Shown here piece by piece: positions 34,849 to 43,696 of a DNA stretch of 64,000 bases. The DNA comes from Lewinellaceae bacterium (GTDB lineage: Bacteria; Bacteroidota; Bacteroidia; Chitinophagales; Saprospiraceae): assembly GCA_016712415.1 (NCBI GenBank), contig JADJRC010000016.1, positions 62,001 through 126,000 on the forward strand, in the 5' to 3' direction. Below the pieces are notes generated by a model. That model ran no database searches. It was not told the origin of the DNA and saw nothing but the letters and a program-made list of their open reading frames with translations. Made by a program: the position numbers and the translations under genes. Positions within the stretch are counted from its first letter, which is position 1; each line of letters opens with the position of its first letter.

Positions 34849-36612
34849 GTGCGCCACGAGGCGGTTAACCCATGTGGATGCAAGAACCACACGAGCCAAG
34901 ATGCCGATCAGCCGAAGGAGGTGCGATTGATCGGAGGAAAGCTAACGCGAGTGATAAAGCGCACTAGTTAGGCCCTACGCTGATGGTAGTGGTCAATCTG
35001 CCAGATTGATGAAACCGCTTCCATTGGAAGCATCGGCAAAGAGCACAATGGGGACTGTGTTGCTCGAAGGTTGCGCAGAACGTGGGGAGGCCCTAACGAT
35101 AGTCTGTCCAGGCTAGTCGAGGGAATCGGAGAGCCCATAGTAGTGATGATCCCGGAAAGGTAAAAAGGAGTAGCGAAGGGGCATGCTATGAATAAAACTT
35201 AAAAAATGGAAGACCAGTCAAAATTGAGAAATAAGTATCATCAGAAAGACGGAGCAGAACAACAACTCGCCTTATTCAGCAAGAAGAAGGGAGAGATGAG
35301 TGATGCGGAAAGGGTATTTGTTAAATGTAAGTTATATCAAAACCAAACAGGAGAAGCGGATGTGCTATACGATAAGTTGTTCCAAAAACAATGCGAGAGG
35401 CTGGGCGTCTGTCAAAGCGAACCAAGGCACACGGAATAAGGGCCAGCAAAGCGATGTGGAGCATCAAGGCGTAACGGACTACCTTTCGGCACTAGGGGAA
35501 GAACTGAGACGAAGCGCTACCGAACGCAAGCAGTAAGGGTAGATCCCGAAAGCGAACGGCGGCGAGCGTCCGCTGGGGATACCACCGGTTAAAGACCGGA
35601 TAGACAGAGCGCATGAAATTACTACCGAACCCATATTTGAAGCGGACTTTGAAGAGAGTTCGTATGGTTTTCGGCCAGAACGCAGTTCAGCGGAGCCGGG
35701 AGCGATCAGGGATATCTAAAAGAAGGAAGAGCGAGGTATTGGATGCAGATTTGAGTAAATACTTTGACACTATCCCCACGATAAACTGCTGATAGGTTTA
35801 AAAGAGCGGATCAGTGATCGGAGGATATTGACTTGATCCATCAATGGCTGAAAGCGCCGATATACGAAGATGGAGAGTTTAAAGGGGCAAGAAGAACAAA
35901 GTAGGAACGCCACAGGGTGGAGTGATCTCTCCTTACTGGCCAAACACCTGAACTTATTAATCGGATCGTGAACCATCCAATGAGTATGTTTAGTCAAATG
36001 GGATCAAGATAGTACGGTATGCAGATGACTTTGTGATGATGGGCAAGCAGATGACACAATAAAGGATCAACTCAAGAGTCGCTAAGTCGAATGGTCTATG
36101 CCTGAATGAGGAAAACGGATTGTGGAAGCAAAACGAGAGAGTTTGACTTTTTAGGATTCACCATCCGGACGACAAGGATTTAGGGATAGTAACAAACGGT
36201 ACTGGAACATCATCCCAACGAAATCGGAACAAAAGATCCGAGACAAGATCAAAACCTATCTTGATGCACATGTCATCACACTGGTCAACAAGCAAGCGAA
36301 GACCTGAACAAACTGCTGCGAGGGGTGGCTTAACTACTTGACATCAAAGGGGTGAGTTATCCAGCAGTAAGCAAAAGACGGTTACGGCACTACCAAGAAA
36401 AAAAAAGAACCGATACTATAACCGCAAGAGCAAAGGAAGTGTAGGCTATATGGACAAAAGGCCTTTGAGGCATTAGTCGAAAAGTATGGATAATAGACCC
36501 GACGAAATACACTTCTGGCGGAGTTCGCCTGGGAAAGCCGATGAAGAAGTTCATAGGAAAGCCGTATGCGGGAAAACCGCACGTACGGATTGACGAGGGG
36601 AAACTGGGGAGA
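34849..36612 (+). mobile_element. Group II intron copy 2, disrupted
   Basis: Begins GTGCGCC, the group II 5' consensus GUGYG, immediately after the repeat word TCTGCGGAAATCTG. The ribozyme leader spans 34849-35205. Domain V is intact at 36557-36588: GCCGTATGCGG, a GAAA-type loop, and CCGCACGTACGG. The reverse transcriptase frame is interrupted. The 3' end near 36612 is uncertain because domain VI looks truncated before the next repeat array. Inserting into hairpin-rich repeats resembles IIC-type target choice, though the class is not proven. Confidence 0.85.
35206..36400 (+). pseudogene. ltrA: Group II intron reverse transcriptase/maturase (copy 2, frameshifted)
   Basis: Starts at ATG 35206 (MEDQSKLRNKYHQKDGAEQQ) and is in frame for about 77 codons. 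Further pieces in other frames give SKYFDTI (RT motif region 3), LIHQWLKAPIYEDGEF, GTPQGGVIS (35905-35930), and YADDFV at 36018-36035, the polymerase catalytic Asp pair. A maturase-like segment (KQNERVx and RIRDKIK style words) and a final GGWLNY-type stretch follow. More complete than copy 1, but not a working gene as sequenced. Confidence 0.82.
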
Positions 36613-36744
36613 ACCCCTTCTGCGGAAATCTGCAGGAAACCCCTTCTGCGGAAATCTGCTGGAAACCTCCTCTGCGGAAATCTGCGGGAAACCTCCTCTG
36701 CGGAAATCTGCGGGAAACCTCCTCTGCGGGAAACCCCCTCTACG
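36613..36744. repeat. CTGCGG-family repeat array 3
   Basis: Five units of 22-26 bases: AACCCCTTCTGCGGAAATCTGC then three with CCTCCTCTGCGG. The last two are degenerate and run to the 3' end of the reverse-strand SnoaL-like gene, whose final codons lie inside the tail of this array. Confidence 0.82.
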
Positions 36745-37239
36745 TCAATCTGCCTTCAACTGCTTGATAATTCCCATCAGATCAAGTTCCTGCCAGCTGC
36801 GCAGAATGCGGTGCTTTTCCATTTCGTAGATGACGATGCCGGATGAGGTAAAGTGTTTGCCTGTGGGCTCAATGCCGAACGCCGGTCCGATATGTTTTGC
36901 CGCCACATCGTAGCGGATGGCCACGTGGGTTTCGTCGGCAAAGAGGTGGGTGATGGTAAAGTGCGTTTCGTTGAAAGCCTGCTGGTAGAACCGGACCAAC
37001 TGGCGCATCCCTTCGTAGCCTTCCACCTGGTTGGAGCGCAGCGGGTTGCCGTCGGACCAGTTGGGTGAAAAAACGCGTTCAATTAACTCCTCATTGCGAT
37101 TCTTGTTCCAACCTTCCTCAAACCAGAGTCGAATCGTCTCCTCATTCATCCGGGCGTCCTTCAGTTTGCGGGAAGGTGCGCATTGTGCAAACAGCAACAG
37201 GGTCAGGGTCAGGCAGAAAAAAAGGCTGGCGTTTCTCAT
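36745..37239 (-). CDS. SnoaL-like / ester cyclase family secreted protein
   Basis: 164 residues. Signal sequence MRNASLFFCLTLTLLLFAQC with Cys20, possibly a lipoprotein, although FAQC is a poor lipobox. The mature part is a single NTF2-fold SnoaL-like domain: RLWFEEGWNKNRNEELIERVF, then NQVEGYEGMRQLVRFYQQAF, and strand motifs such as HFTSSGIVIYEMEKHRILRSWQE (a W-E end typical of ester cyclases). Such proteins often bind small hydrophobic ligands, and activity cannot be inferred. The stop falls inside the edge of a dispersed repeat array, so the last residues (KQLKAD) may not be original. Confidence 0.83.
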   Translation of the reverse strand: MRNASLFFCLTLTLLLFAQCAPSRKLKDARMNEETIRLWFEEGWNKNRNEELIERVFSPNWSDGNPLRSNQVEGYEGMRQLVRFYQQAFNETHFTITHLFADETHVAIRYDVAAKHIGPAFGIEPTGKHFTSSGIVIYEMEKHRILRSWQELDLMGIIKQLKAD

Positions 37240-37365
37240 AAGGAAAATTTGATTTGGCTGTCACAAATATAGTCTTGAGTTGCCTGAAAGAACAGCGGGA
37301 ACTTCTTTTTTATATATATCTGTTGAACGATCCGGCTGTTTTAGCCGCGAGTGCTGCCAATTATC

Positions 37366-37373
37366 TATTTTCG
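37366..37373 (+). promoter_or_regulatory. -7-like element TATTTTCG
   Basis: One mismatch to TAnnTTTG, 39 bases before the leuS ATG. Confidence 0.4.
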
Positions 37374-37411
37374 CGCCTTTAAATCCGGAAACGCAAATCA
37401 ACTAGTCTTCC

Positions 37412-40400
37412 ATGGAATATCGCCCGTCCGACATCGAGCAGAAATGGCGCAACTGGTGGAAAGAACACCAGACCTACAAGGTTGAGGATCATCCCGACAA
37501 GCCAAAGTACTACATTCTCGACATGTTCCCCTATCCTTCCGGAGCGGGGCTTCACGTCGGTCACCCGCTGGGGTATATTGCTACCGACATCCTGGCGCGT
37601 TACAAGCGGATGCGTGGATTCAACGTGTTGCACCCTATGGGCTACGATTCCTTCGGACTGCCGGCGGAACAATACGCCATCCAAACGGGTATTCATCCCG
37701 CCATTTCAACCGAACAGAACATCGTCCGTTACCGGGAACAACTGGATAATATCGGCTTTTCCTTCGACTGGAGTCGGGAAGTGCGGACCAGCGACCCGGC
37801 TTTTTACAAATGGACCCAGTGGATTTTCATGCAATTGTTCAACCACTATTACGATAGTGCGGCAAATAAAGCCATGCCGGTCAGCGATCTGGTGAAGCGG
37901 TTCGCCCAATCCGGCAATGCGGGTGTTAAGGCCGTTTGCGACGACGAAACGCCGAGTTTCAGCGCCGCCGAATGGAATGCCATGAGCGAACGGGAGCAAT
38001 TGCTGCTGTTGTTGAAATACCGGCTGACCTATCCCGGAGAAGCATATGTCAACTGGTGCCCTGCCCTGGGTTCCGTATTGTCTAACGACGAGGTAAAGGA
38101 TGGCGTCAGCGAGCGTGGCGGCCATCGGGTGGAACGCAAACTGATGAACCAGTGGAACATGCGCATCACCGCCTATGCCGACCGTCTGATCGAGGGTCTC
38201 GACGGGATCGACTGGCCCGATTCGATCAAAGAACAACAGCGCAACTGGATCGGCCGCTCCGTCGGCGCTTCCGTTCGTTTTGCGGTGGATGGCCACGACC
38301 AGGCATTTATCGAGGTGTTTACGACGCGTGTGGATACCATCTACGGCGCTACGTTTATGGTGCTGGCGCCCGAACACGAACTGGTAGAAAAACTCACCAC
38401 GGATAAACAGCGCACAGAAGTCGACGCCTATACCAGGTGGGCTGCCTCCCGCTCGGAAATAGACCGCATGGCGGAGACCAAAAAGGTCACCGGTGTCTTT
38501 ACAGGCGCCTATGCCGTCAATCCGTTCAACGGCGAACGTATCCCTATCTGGATCGCCGATTATGTGCTGGCGGGATATGGCACAGGCGCCGTTATGGCCG
38601 TGCCTTCGGGCGATCAGCGCGACTGGAACTTCGCCACACAGTTCAAACTGCCCATCGTGCCCATTCTCGATGCCCAGAAAGACCTGGATCAGGCTGCCGA
38701 CCCCACCAAAGAGGGCCGCTACATCAATTCAGGCATGATCAACGGCATGCCTTATGCAGAAGCCGTACCAACCCTGATCGCCTGGCTGGAGAAAAACGGA
38801 CTGGGCAAAGGAAAAACGCAGTACAAGCTGCGCAATGCCGTGTTCAGCCGCCAGCGCTACTGGGGCGAGCCTGTTCCCGCCTACTGGGTCGACGATGTGC
38901 CCCGGCTCATTGAAGAAAGCGACCTGCCACTGGTGCTTCCCAATATCGACAAATACCTGCCAACGGAAACGGGCGAACCGCCGCTGGGCCGCGCAGAAGG
39001 CTGGAACTACAAGGGCCACCAATACGAACTCAGCACCATGCCGGGCTGGGCCGGGTCGTCCTGGTATTTTTACAGGTACATGGATCCCCACAACGACGGC
39101 GAATTTTGCAACCGCCCGGCTATCGACTACTGGCAACAGGTCGATTTTTATCTCGGCGGGGCCGAACACGCTGTGGGACACCTCCTGTACAGCCGTTTCT
39201 GGAACCATTTTCTCTACGACCTGGGCCTGGTGCCGCACCGAGAATTTGCCCGTAAACTGGTCAACCAGGGCATGATTCAGGGGCGCTCCAACTTTGTTTA
39301 CCGTGCCAGGGAACAATTTTTCGAAGAGTACCTGATGATCAAGGTATTGCAACCGTTTTTTGCGGACATGGGCCCGATGGTTATTGCAGAGCCGGACTAT
39401 GAAGAAGAATTTCAGTACGATTTTGCCTTCGAGGCCAACGACCTGGTTATCGAGGTCACCTCGTGGCGGCAGGAGGAGAAAATCGCCCGCGTGTACAAAT
39501 CGGCGCAGGCGGATGGCAAGCGCCTGATGGTGTTGTTCACCGAAGAACTGATCGATCATATCAACGAACCCGGGGTGACCGCCGAAAAAATTCGCGCCGC
39601 CCTGCAGAGCAGGGAAAAGTATATCGCATCGCCGGAAAAGCCCGTTTGCGAGCAATTGTTCGTATCGGAGAATCTCTTGTACAAATACCATCCCGATACC
39701 TGCACCAAGCTGCACGTGGATGTGAGCCTGGTGGATGCCGACATCCTGAACCTGGAAAAGGCCCGCACCCAACCCATGTTTGAAAAAGCCAATTTCAAAC
39801 TCGACCCAAAAGGGCAGTACACCTGCTCCTATGAGGTAGAAAAGATGTCAAAGTCGAAGTACAATGTGGTTAATCCGGATGATATCGTTGCGGAGCATGG
39901 CGCCGATTGTTTCCGCATGTTCGAAATGTTCCTTGGGCCGATCACGGATGCGAAGCCCTGGAATACGCAGGGCATCAGTGGCGTGAGCGGGTTCCTGAAA
40001 AAATTCTGGGGATTGTTTTTTATCGGGAGCGGCGCGTTTTCAGTGTCAGATGAAGACCTGACAAAGGAGGAACTTCGGGTGTTGCACACCTGCATCAAAA
40101 AAGTGACCGATGATATCGAGCGGATGAGCATGAATACCTGCGTCAGCCATTTTATGATCGCTACGAACGAACTGCGCCGCCTGAATACCTCAAAACGAGC
40201 CGCCCTGGAGCCTCTCGTGATTATGCTGGCGCCTTTCGGCCCGCATACCGCTGAAGAACTCTGGCATCAACTTGGCCATGACACCACCGTATGTGATGCC
40301 GCCTGGCCGGTGTACAACGAGGAATACCTGAAAACGGATACGGTGAACTACCCGATCCAGATCAACGGAAAACTGCGCGCGACGATTGAATTGCCATCCG

Positions 40401-40525
40401 ATGTTACAGCCCACGACGCGGAAAAGGCGGCCCTGGCCCTGGAACCGGTGCAGAAGTGGATGGAAGGAAAGCCGGCCCGCAAAGTGGTCTTCGTGCCCGG
40501 CCGAATGATCAATGTTGTGGTGTGA
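37412..40525 (+). CDS. leuS: Leucine-tRNA ligase with a C-terminal-core insertion
   Basis: 1037 residues, about 100 longer than most Bacteroidota LeuRS. Rossmann motifs: HVGH at about residue 48 (HIGH class) and KMSKS at 811-815. The CP1 editing region carries GTGAVMAVPSGDQRDW, where the usual His of the HDQRD-like motif is Gly but the catalytic Asp is kept. The bacterial zinc-like and leucine-specific regions are present, and DNA tRNA-binding helices fill the C-terminus. Between residues 632 and 745 lies an extra block (EFQYDFAFEANDLVIEVTSW, then KIARVYKSAQADGKRLMVLF) with the DF...EV pattern seen in PD-(D/E)xK/Vsr-like folds. The enzyme charges tRNA-Leu in the cytoplasm. It stands alone, promoter TATTTTCG upstream. 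Confidence 0.93.
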   Translation: MEYRPSDIEQKWRNWWKEHQTYKVEDHPDKPKYYILDMFPYPSGAGLHVGHPLGYIATDILARYKRMRGFNVLHPMGYDSFGLPAEQYAIQTGIHPAISTEQNIVRYREQLDNIGFSFDWSREVRTSDPAFYKWTQWIFMQLFNHYYDSAANKAMPVSDLVKRFAQSGNAGVKAVCDDETPSFSAAEWNAMSEREQLLLLLKYRLTYPGEAYVNWCPALGSVLSNDEVKDGVSERGGHRVERKLMNQWNMRITAYADRLIEGLDGIDWPDSIKEQQRNWIGRSVGASVRFAVDGHDQAFIEVFTTRVDTIYGATFMVLAPEHELVEKLTTDKQRTEVDAYTRWAASRSEIDRMAETKKVTGVFTGAYAVNPFNGERIPIWIADYVLAGYGTGAVMAVPSGDQRDWNFATQFKLPIVPILDAQKDLDQAADPTKEGRYINSGMINGMPYAEAVPTLIAWLEKNGLGKGKTQYKLRNAVFSRQRYWGEPVPAYWVDDVPRLIEESDLPLVLPNIDKYLPTETGEPPLGRAEGWNYKGHQYELSTMPGWAGSSWYFYRYMDPHNDGEFCNRPAIDYWQQVDFYLGGAEHAVGHLLYSRFWNHFLYDLGLVPHREFARKLVNQGMIQGRSNFVYRAREQFFEEYLMIKVLQPFFADMGPMVIAEPDYEEEFQYDFAFEANDLVIEVTSWRQEEKIARVYKSAQADGKRLMVLFTEELIDHINEPGVTAEKIRAALQSREKYIASPEKPVCEQLFVSENLLYKYHPDTCTKLHVDVSLVDADILNLEKARTQPMFEKANFKLDPKGQYTCSYEVEKMSKSKYNVVNPDDIVAEHGADCFRMFEMFLGPITDAKPWNTQGISGVSGFLKKFWGLFFIGSGAFSVSDEDLTKEELRVLHTCIKKVTDDIERMSMNTCVSHFMIATNELRRLNTSKRAALEPLVIMLAPFGPHTAEELWHQLGHDTTVCDAAWPVYNEEYLKTDTVNYPIQINGKLRATIELPSDVTAHDAEKAALALEPVQKWMEGKPARKVVFVPGRMINVVV

Positions 40526-40593
40526 CTTTATGTAATTCACCGTCGTTTTACATCCTTGTGTAAATTTTGGCGGACATCATTTAAGAAACGTTC

Positions 40594-41178
40594 ATGCTAA
40601 AATTCCGCCGTACCGGCGCTCCCGAACACTGGACTGACGAGCAGTTGCTGGAAAAGTACATTTCCGGCGACGATTCGGGCCATTTGGGGCAATTGTACGA
40701 GCGATATATGCCGATGGTGTACGGGGTTTGCCTGAAAATCCTGCGCGACCCCGGCAAGGCGGAGGATGCGGTGATGAATATTTATGAAGAACTGGTCCGC
40801 AAAGTGAAAGTGCACGAGATCGAATCGTTCCGGGGCTGGCTTTATGTGCTGGCGCGAAACCATTGCCTGATGGAATGGCGCAAAAACAACCGCCGGCCGA
40901 CCGACCTGCACGACGACATGAACCGCTTCGACGCGGCCGAATCAACCCGGGAATACGAGCTGCCGCAAGGCGCCACACCCCTGGAAAAATGCCTCGACCA
41001 GCTGCCGGCGCTCCAGCGACAAAGCGTGCAATGGTTTTACTACGAAGAAAAGTCGTACAGGGAAATTGCCGATATGACGAACGAAGAACTGGGGAAAGTG
41101 CGCTCCTATATTCAAAATGGCCGTCGCAACCTTAAAATATGTCTCGAAAAAGCGGGGGTTGAAGGTACAGGAGAGTGA
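40594..41178 (+). CDS. ECF RNA polymerase sigma factor
   Basis: 194 residues, typical of extracytoplasmic-function sigma factors. Region 2 lies at about residues 28-92 (GQLYERYMPMVYGVCLKIL, VMNIYEELVRKV, FRGWLYVLARNHCL), which binds the -10 element and core polymerase. Region 4 lies at about 130-185 (LPALQRQSVQWFYYEEKSYREIADMTNEE, a helix-turn-helix reading -35). It is followed 54 bases later by a membrane-anchored protein that is probably its regulator. The signal it responds to is unknown. Confidence 0.92.
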   Translation: MLKFRRTGAPEHWTDEQLLEKYISGDDSGHLGQLYERYMPMVYGVCLKILRDPGKAEDAVMNIYEELVRKVKVHEIESFRGWLYVLARNHCLMEWRKNNRRPTDLHDDMNRFDAAESTREYELPQGATPLEKCLDQLPALQRQSVQWFYYEEKSYREIADMTNEELGKVRSYIQNGRRNLKICLEKAGVEGTGE

Positions 41179-41232
41179 GACAACACGGTAACAATAAGCA
41201 GTCAAGCAATGCAACAATAAAGTAATCCGGAC

Positions 41233-42330
41233 ATGAATCCTTCTGTGCAACACGACGATGCGCGTTTTCTGGACCTGCTCCGGCGCTGGCAAAGTGGCGA
41301 CTTTACCAGGGCCGACGAACAGGAACTGCTGGCGCTGACCGATGCCGACGACTTCCGCAGGGAGGCGATGGAGGGGTTTATGGCCCTGCCTGAACCGGAT
41401 CACCAGGCAAGACTGAATGCGTTGCAGAACCGTTTGCGCAACCGCGCAACCCTGCCGCGCCGCTTCCGGATGCCGCAATTGTGGGCCGCCGCTGCCGCGC
41501 TGGTCTTGCTGATTGCCGCTTTCTGGTTTGTACCACAGTGGAACCGGGACAGGCAGGCGCCGGTGGCGCAAAATCAACCGCAGGAAACGCTACCGGCTCC
41601 GGGCCCAATGCCGACACAGACTGCGCCGGAGACGGACGGCATCGCCGCAGTGACCGAGCCTTCAAAGCCGCCCGCTGCGCGTACCATCGCGCAGGGAGGT
41701 GCAGCGACATCCGGCCCTGCCGACCTGAGCGAAAAAGAAAGTCTCTCCGGCAACCCGGCAGCAGACGACGCATCATTTGCTGCCGAAGAAAATTTGCAGC
41801 AGGCCGAATACAATATAGTGCCGCCTCAGGCGCCCAATGCCGCGCCGGTCATTGCAAAACGAAGCGAAGGGGCCATGAACAAGTCATTTTCAAAGCCCGA
41901 ACAGACCGCGCCCGTTTCCCGGATGCCGCCGGCCGCTGACCGTGTAAAAGCAAAAAAATCGATGCCGCCCGCAGGTCCGCCCGACAGCGTCTGGCACAAA
42001 ACCGACCAAAAACCGGACATGGATGCCGAGCGGAAGGCCGCTGCCCAGGAGGCTGAACCGTTGAAAAGCGAACCTTTGGGTGGATGGGATGTCTTCCGGG
42101 AATACCTGCGACAAAATGCGCGCCTCCCCATCGAGGCGCTCAACAACAACATCAGCGGAACAGTGCAGGTCAAGTTCACGATCAATGCCAACGGCGAACC
42201 GCAAAACTTTGTCACCCTGCGCTCGCTGGGCTACGGCTGCGACCAGGAAGCCGTGCGCCTGATCAAGGCCTGGGATTGGGTGCGCGGGCAGGATGCCGAA
42301 ATTACTGTCGATATTTCGTTCATCAGGTAA
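41233..42330 (+). CDS. Membrane protein with anti-sigma-like head and TonB C-terminal domain
   Basis: 365 residues. The first 75 residues are cytoplasmic and helical, in the place where an anti-sigma domain would sit. A membrane helix follows at about residues 80-95 (LWAAAAALVLLIAAFWF), then a long Pro/Ala/Gln-rich periplasmic linker (about 110-275) and a TonB C-terminal domain: WDVFREYLRQNARLPIEAL, GTVQVKFTINANGEPQN, LGYGCDQEAVRLIKAW. The sigma gene is directly upstream. The family pattern is common in this phylum and often annotated as energy transducer TonB. A likely role is sensing the periplasm and releasing the sigma factor, but this is inference. Confidence 0.85.
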   Translation: MNPSVQHDDARFLDLLRRWQSGDFTRADEQELLALTDADDFRREAMEGFMALPEPDHQARLNALQNRLRNRATLPRRFRMPQLWAAAAALVLLIAAFWFVPQWNRDRQAPVAQNQPQETLPAPGPMPTQTAPETDGIAAVTEPSKPPAARTIAQGGAATSGPADLSEKESLSGNPAADDASFAAEENLQQAEYNIVPPQAPNAAPVIAKRSEGAMNKSFSKPEQTAPVSRMPPAADRVKAKKSMPPAGPPDSVWHKTDQKPDMDAERKAAAQEAEPLKSEPLGGWDVFREYLRQNARLPIEALNNNISGTVQVKFTINANGEPQNFVTLRSLGYGCDQEAVRLIKAWDWVRGQDAEITVDISFIR

Positions 42331-42447
42331 AGAGCCGGTCGATCCGATTGACCGCAAATGCCGGTCCGAAGCAGCGCAACGATAAATTCAGGGCGCTCAA
42401 ACATAAGTTGCTTCGCACTGTTTAAGGGTCGTACTCAAAATTCCGTT

Positions 42448-42455
42448 TACTTTTG
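42448..42455 (+). promoter_or_regulatory. -7 element TACTTTTG before ribA
   Basis: A perfect TAnnTTTG match. It overlaps the alternative ATG at 42453, which favours the ribA start at 42486. Confidence 0.65.
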
Positions 42456-42485
42456 CCCCGGCATGGCAGCTATTGCCTAACGACT

Positions 42486-43070
42486 ATGCAACGACAAGCA
42501 GAAGCCCGCATCCCGTCGCATCACGGCCAGTTCACCATGATCGCGTATGCGGACAAATCTTCCGAGCGGATGCCGCACATTGCCTTTATCGCGGATGGAT
42601 TTGCGCCGGACGGGCCCGTACCCGTTCGTATTCACTCCGAATGTATGACCGGCGATGTGTTTGGATCAAAACGCTGCGATTGTGGCGAGCAGCTCGATGC
42701 ATCCCTCCAGATTGTTTCCGAACGCGGCGGTGTAGTCATCTATCTCCGGCAGGAAGGTCGCGGGATAGGGCTGATCAACAAACTCAAAGCCTACAACCTC
42801 CAGGATATAGGCCTCAACACAGCGGAAGCCAATACCCACCTTGGCTTCGATGTCGATGGTCGGCAGTACGATTGCGCTATTTTTATACTCCAGGACCTGG
42901 GTATCAGCGAAGTTGAACTGATTACCAACAACCCTGACAAGGTCGAAGCATTGCGTCGATCGCCCATTCAGGTAACCGGACGCATACCCCTGGTGATTCC
43001 GCCACAGGACGACAGTCGCAACTACCTCAAGACCAAGCAAGACCTTATGGGCCATTTACTGGGTCTCTGA
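42486..43070 (+). CDS. ribA: GTP cyclohydrolase II
   Basis: 194 residues, matching stand-alone RibA (about 196). It opens the GTP imidazole ring to 2,5-diamino-6-ribosylamino-pyrimidinone phosphate, formate and pyrophosphate, the first step of riboflavin synthesis. The zinc site is visible: Cys in HSECMTGD and the pair in GSKRCDCGEQL (residues 52-70). The catalytic segment YLRQEGRGIGLINKLKAY and the C-terminal ITNNPDKVEAL are characteristic. There is no fused ribB domain. The start at 42486 was chosen because the earlier ATG overlaps the promoter. Neighbouring genes are unrelated. Confidence 0.95.
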   Translation: MQRQAEARIPSHHGQFTMIAYADKSSERMPHIAFIADGFAPDGPVPVRIHSECMTGDVFGSKRCDCGEQLDASLQIVSERGGVVIYLRQEGRGIGLINKLKAYNLQDIGLNTAEANTHLGFDVDGRQYDCAIFILQDLGISEVELITNNPDKVEALRRSPIQVTGRIPLVIPPQDDSRNYLKTKQDLMGHLLGL

Positions 43071-43103
43071 CGGCATTTTTTTCCTGTTTCCAATACAATA
43101 CTC

Positions 43104-43694
43104 ATGGAAGATTTCTGGGAAAACCGCTGGCAAAACAACGAAACCGGCTGGGATATCAAGGGCGTTTCGCCCCCGCTTGCAGGCTATATCGACCAGATAC
43201 CGCCCGAAAATCGCGATCGTTTGCATATTCTGATTCCCGGTTGCGGCAACGGTTACGAAGCAATGTACCTGCTGGAAAAGGGCTTCCGCTCTGTTACCAT
43301 GCTCGATATCGCGCCCACGGCAGTGGAGCGGCTCCGACAAAGACTGAATGCGGAGGCTCCGGATTGGGAGGAGCGCCTCCAACTGGTATGCGGCGATTTT
43401 TTTGCGCACAGCGGCGCATACGACCTGATCCTGGAGCAGACTTTTTTCTGTGCCCTGGACCCCTCTCTGCGGGAGCAATACACCCTGCAAATGAAGCAAT
43501 TGCTCCAACCCGGCGGTAAACTCGCCGGGGTTTTGTTCGACAGGGCGTTTTCGGGCGGACCGCCATTCGGCGGGAGCCGGGACGCTTATCGCATCTTGTT
43601 CGAGCCGCATTTTCGCATCAGAACCCTGGCGTCCTGTTACAATTCCATTGATCCCCGTGCAGGCGCCGAGGCATTTTTTATCCTGGAAAAATAG
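43104..43694 (+). CDS. TPMT-family SAM-dependent methyltransferase
   Basis: 196 residues, near the usual 200 of thiopurine S-methyltransferase-like proteins. N-terminal FWENRWQNNETGWDIKG is the family signature; SAM motif I is ILIPGCGNGYEAMYL (residues 42-56), acidic residue in VTMLDIAPTAV, and the post-I DLILEQTFFCALDP. Such enzymes methylate sulfur, selenium or halide substrates, but the substrate cannot be deduced. It is 33 bases after ribA and may be cotranscribed. It converges with a reverse-strand gene two bases after its stop. Confidence 0.88.
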   Translation: MEDFWENRWQNNETGWDIKGVSPPLAGYIDQIPPENRDRLHILIPGCGNGYEAMYLLEKGFRSVTMLDIAPTAVERLRQRLNAEAPDWEERLQLVCGDFFAHSGAYDLILEQTFFCALDPSLREQYTLQMKQLLQPGGKLAGVLFDRAFSGGPPFGGSRDAYRILFEPHFRIRTLASCYNSIDPRAGAEAFFILEK

Positions 43695-43696
43695 CA

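Noticed and set aside
37412..40525. Intein or group II intron in leuS
   Set aside because: The extra block is in frame with no intein splice motifs (Cys/Ser start, HN end) and no intron sequence; it reads as a protein domain.
41233..42330. A TonB protein of a nutrient uptake ExbBD system
   Set aside because: No exbB/exbD genes lie near and the gene sits next to an ECF sigma factor, so an ordinary TonB is less likely.
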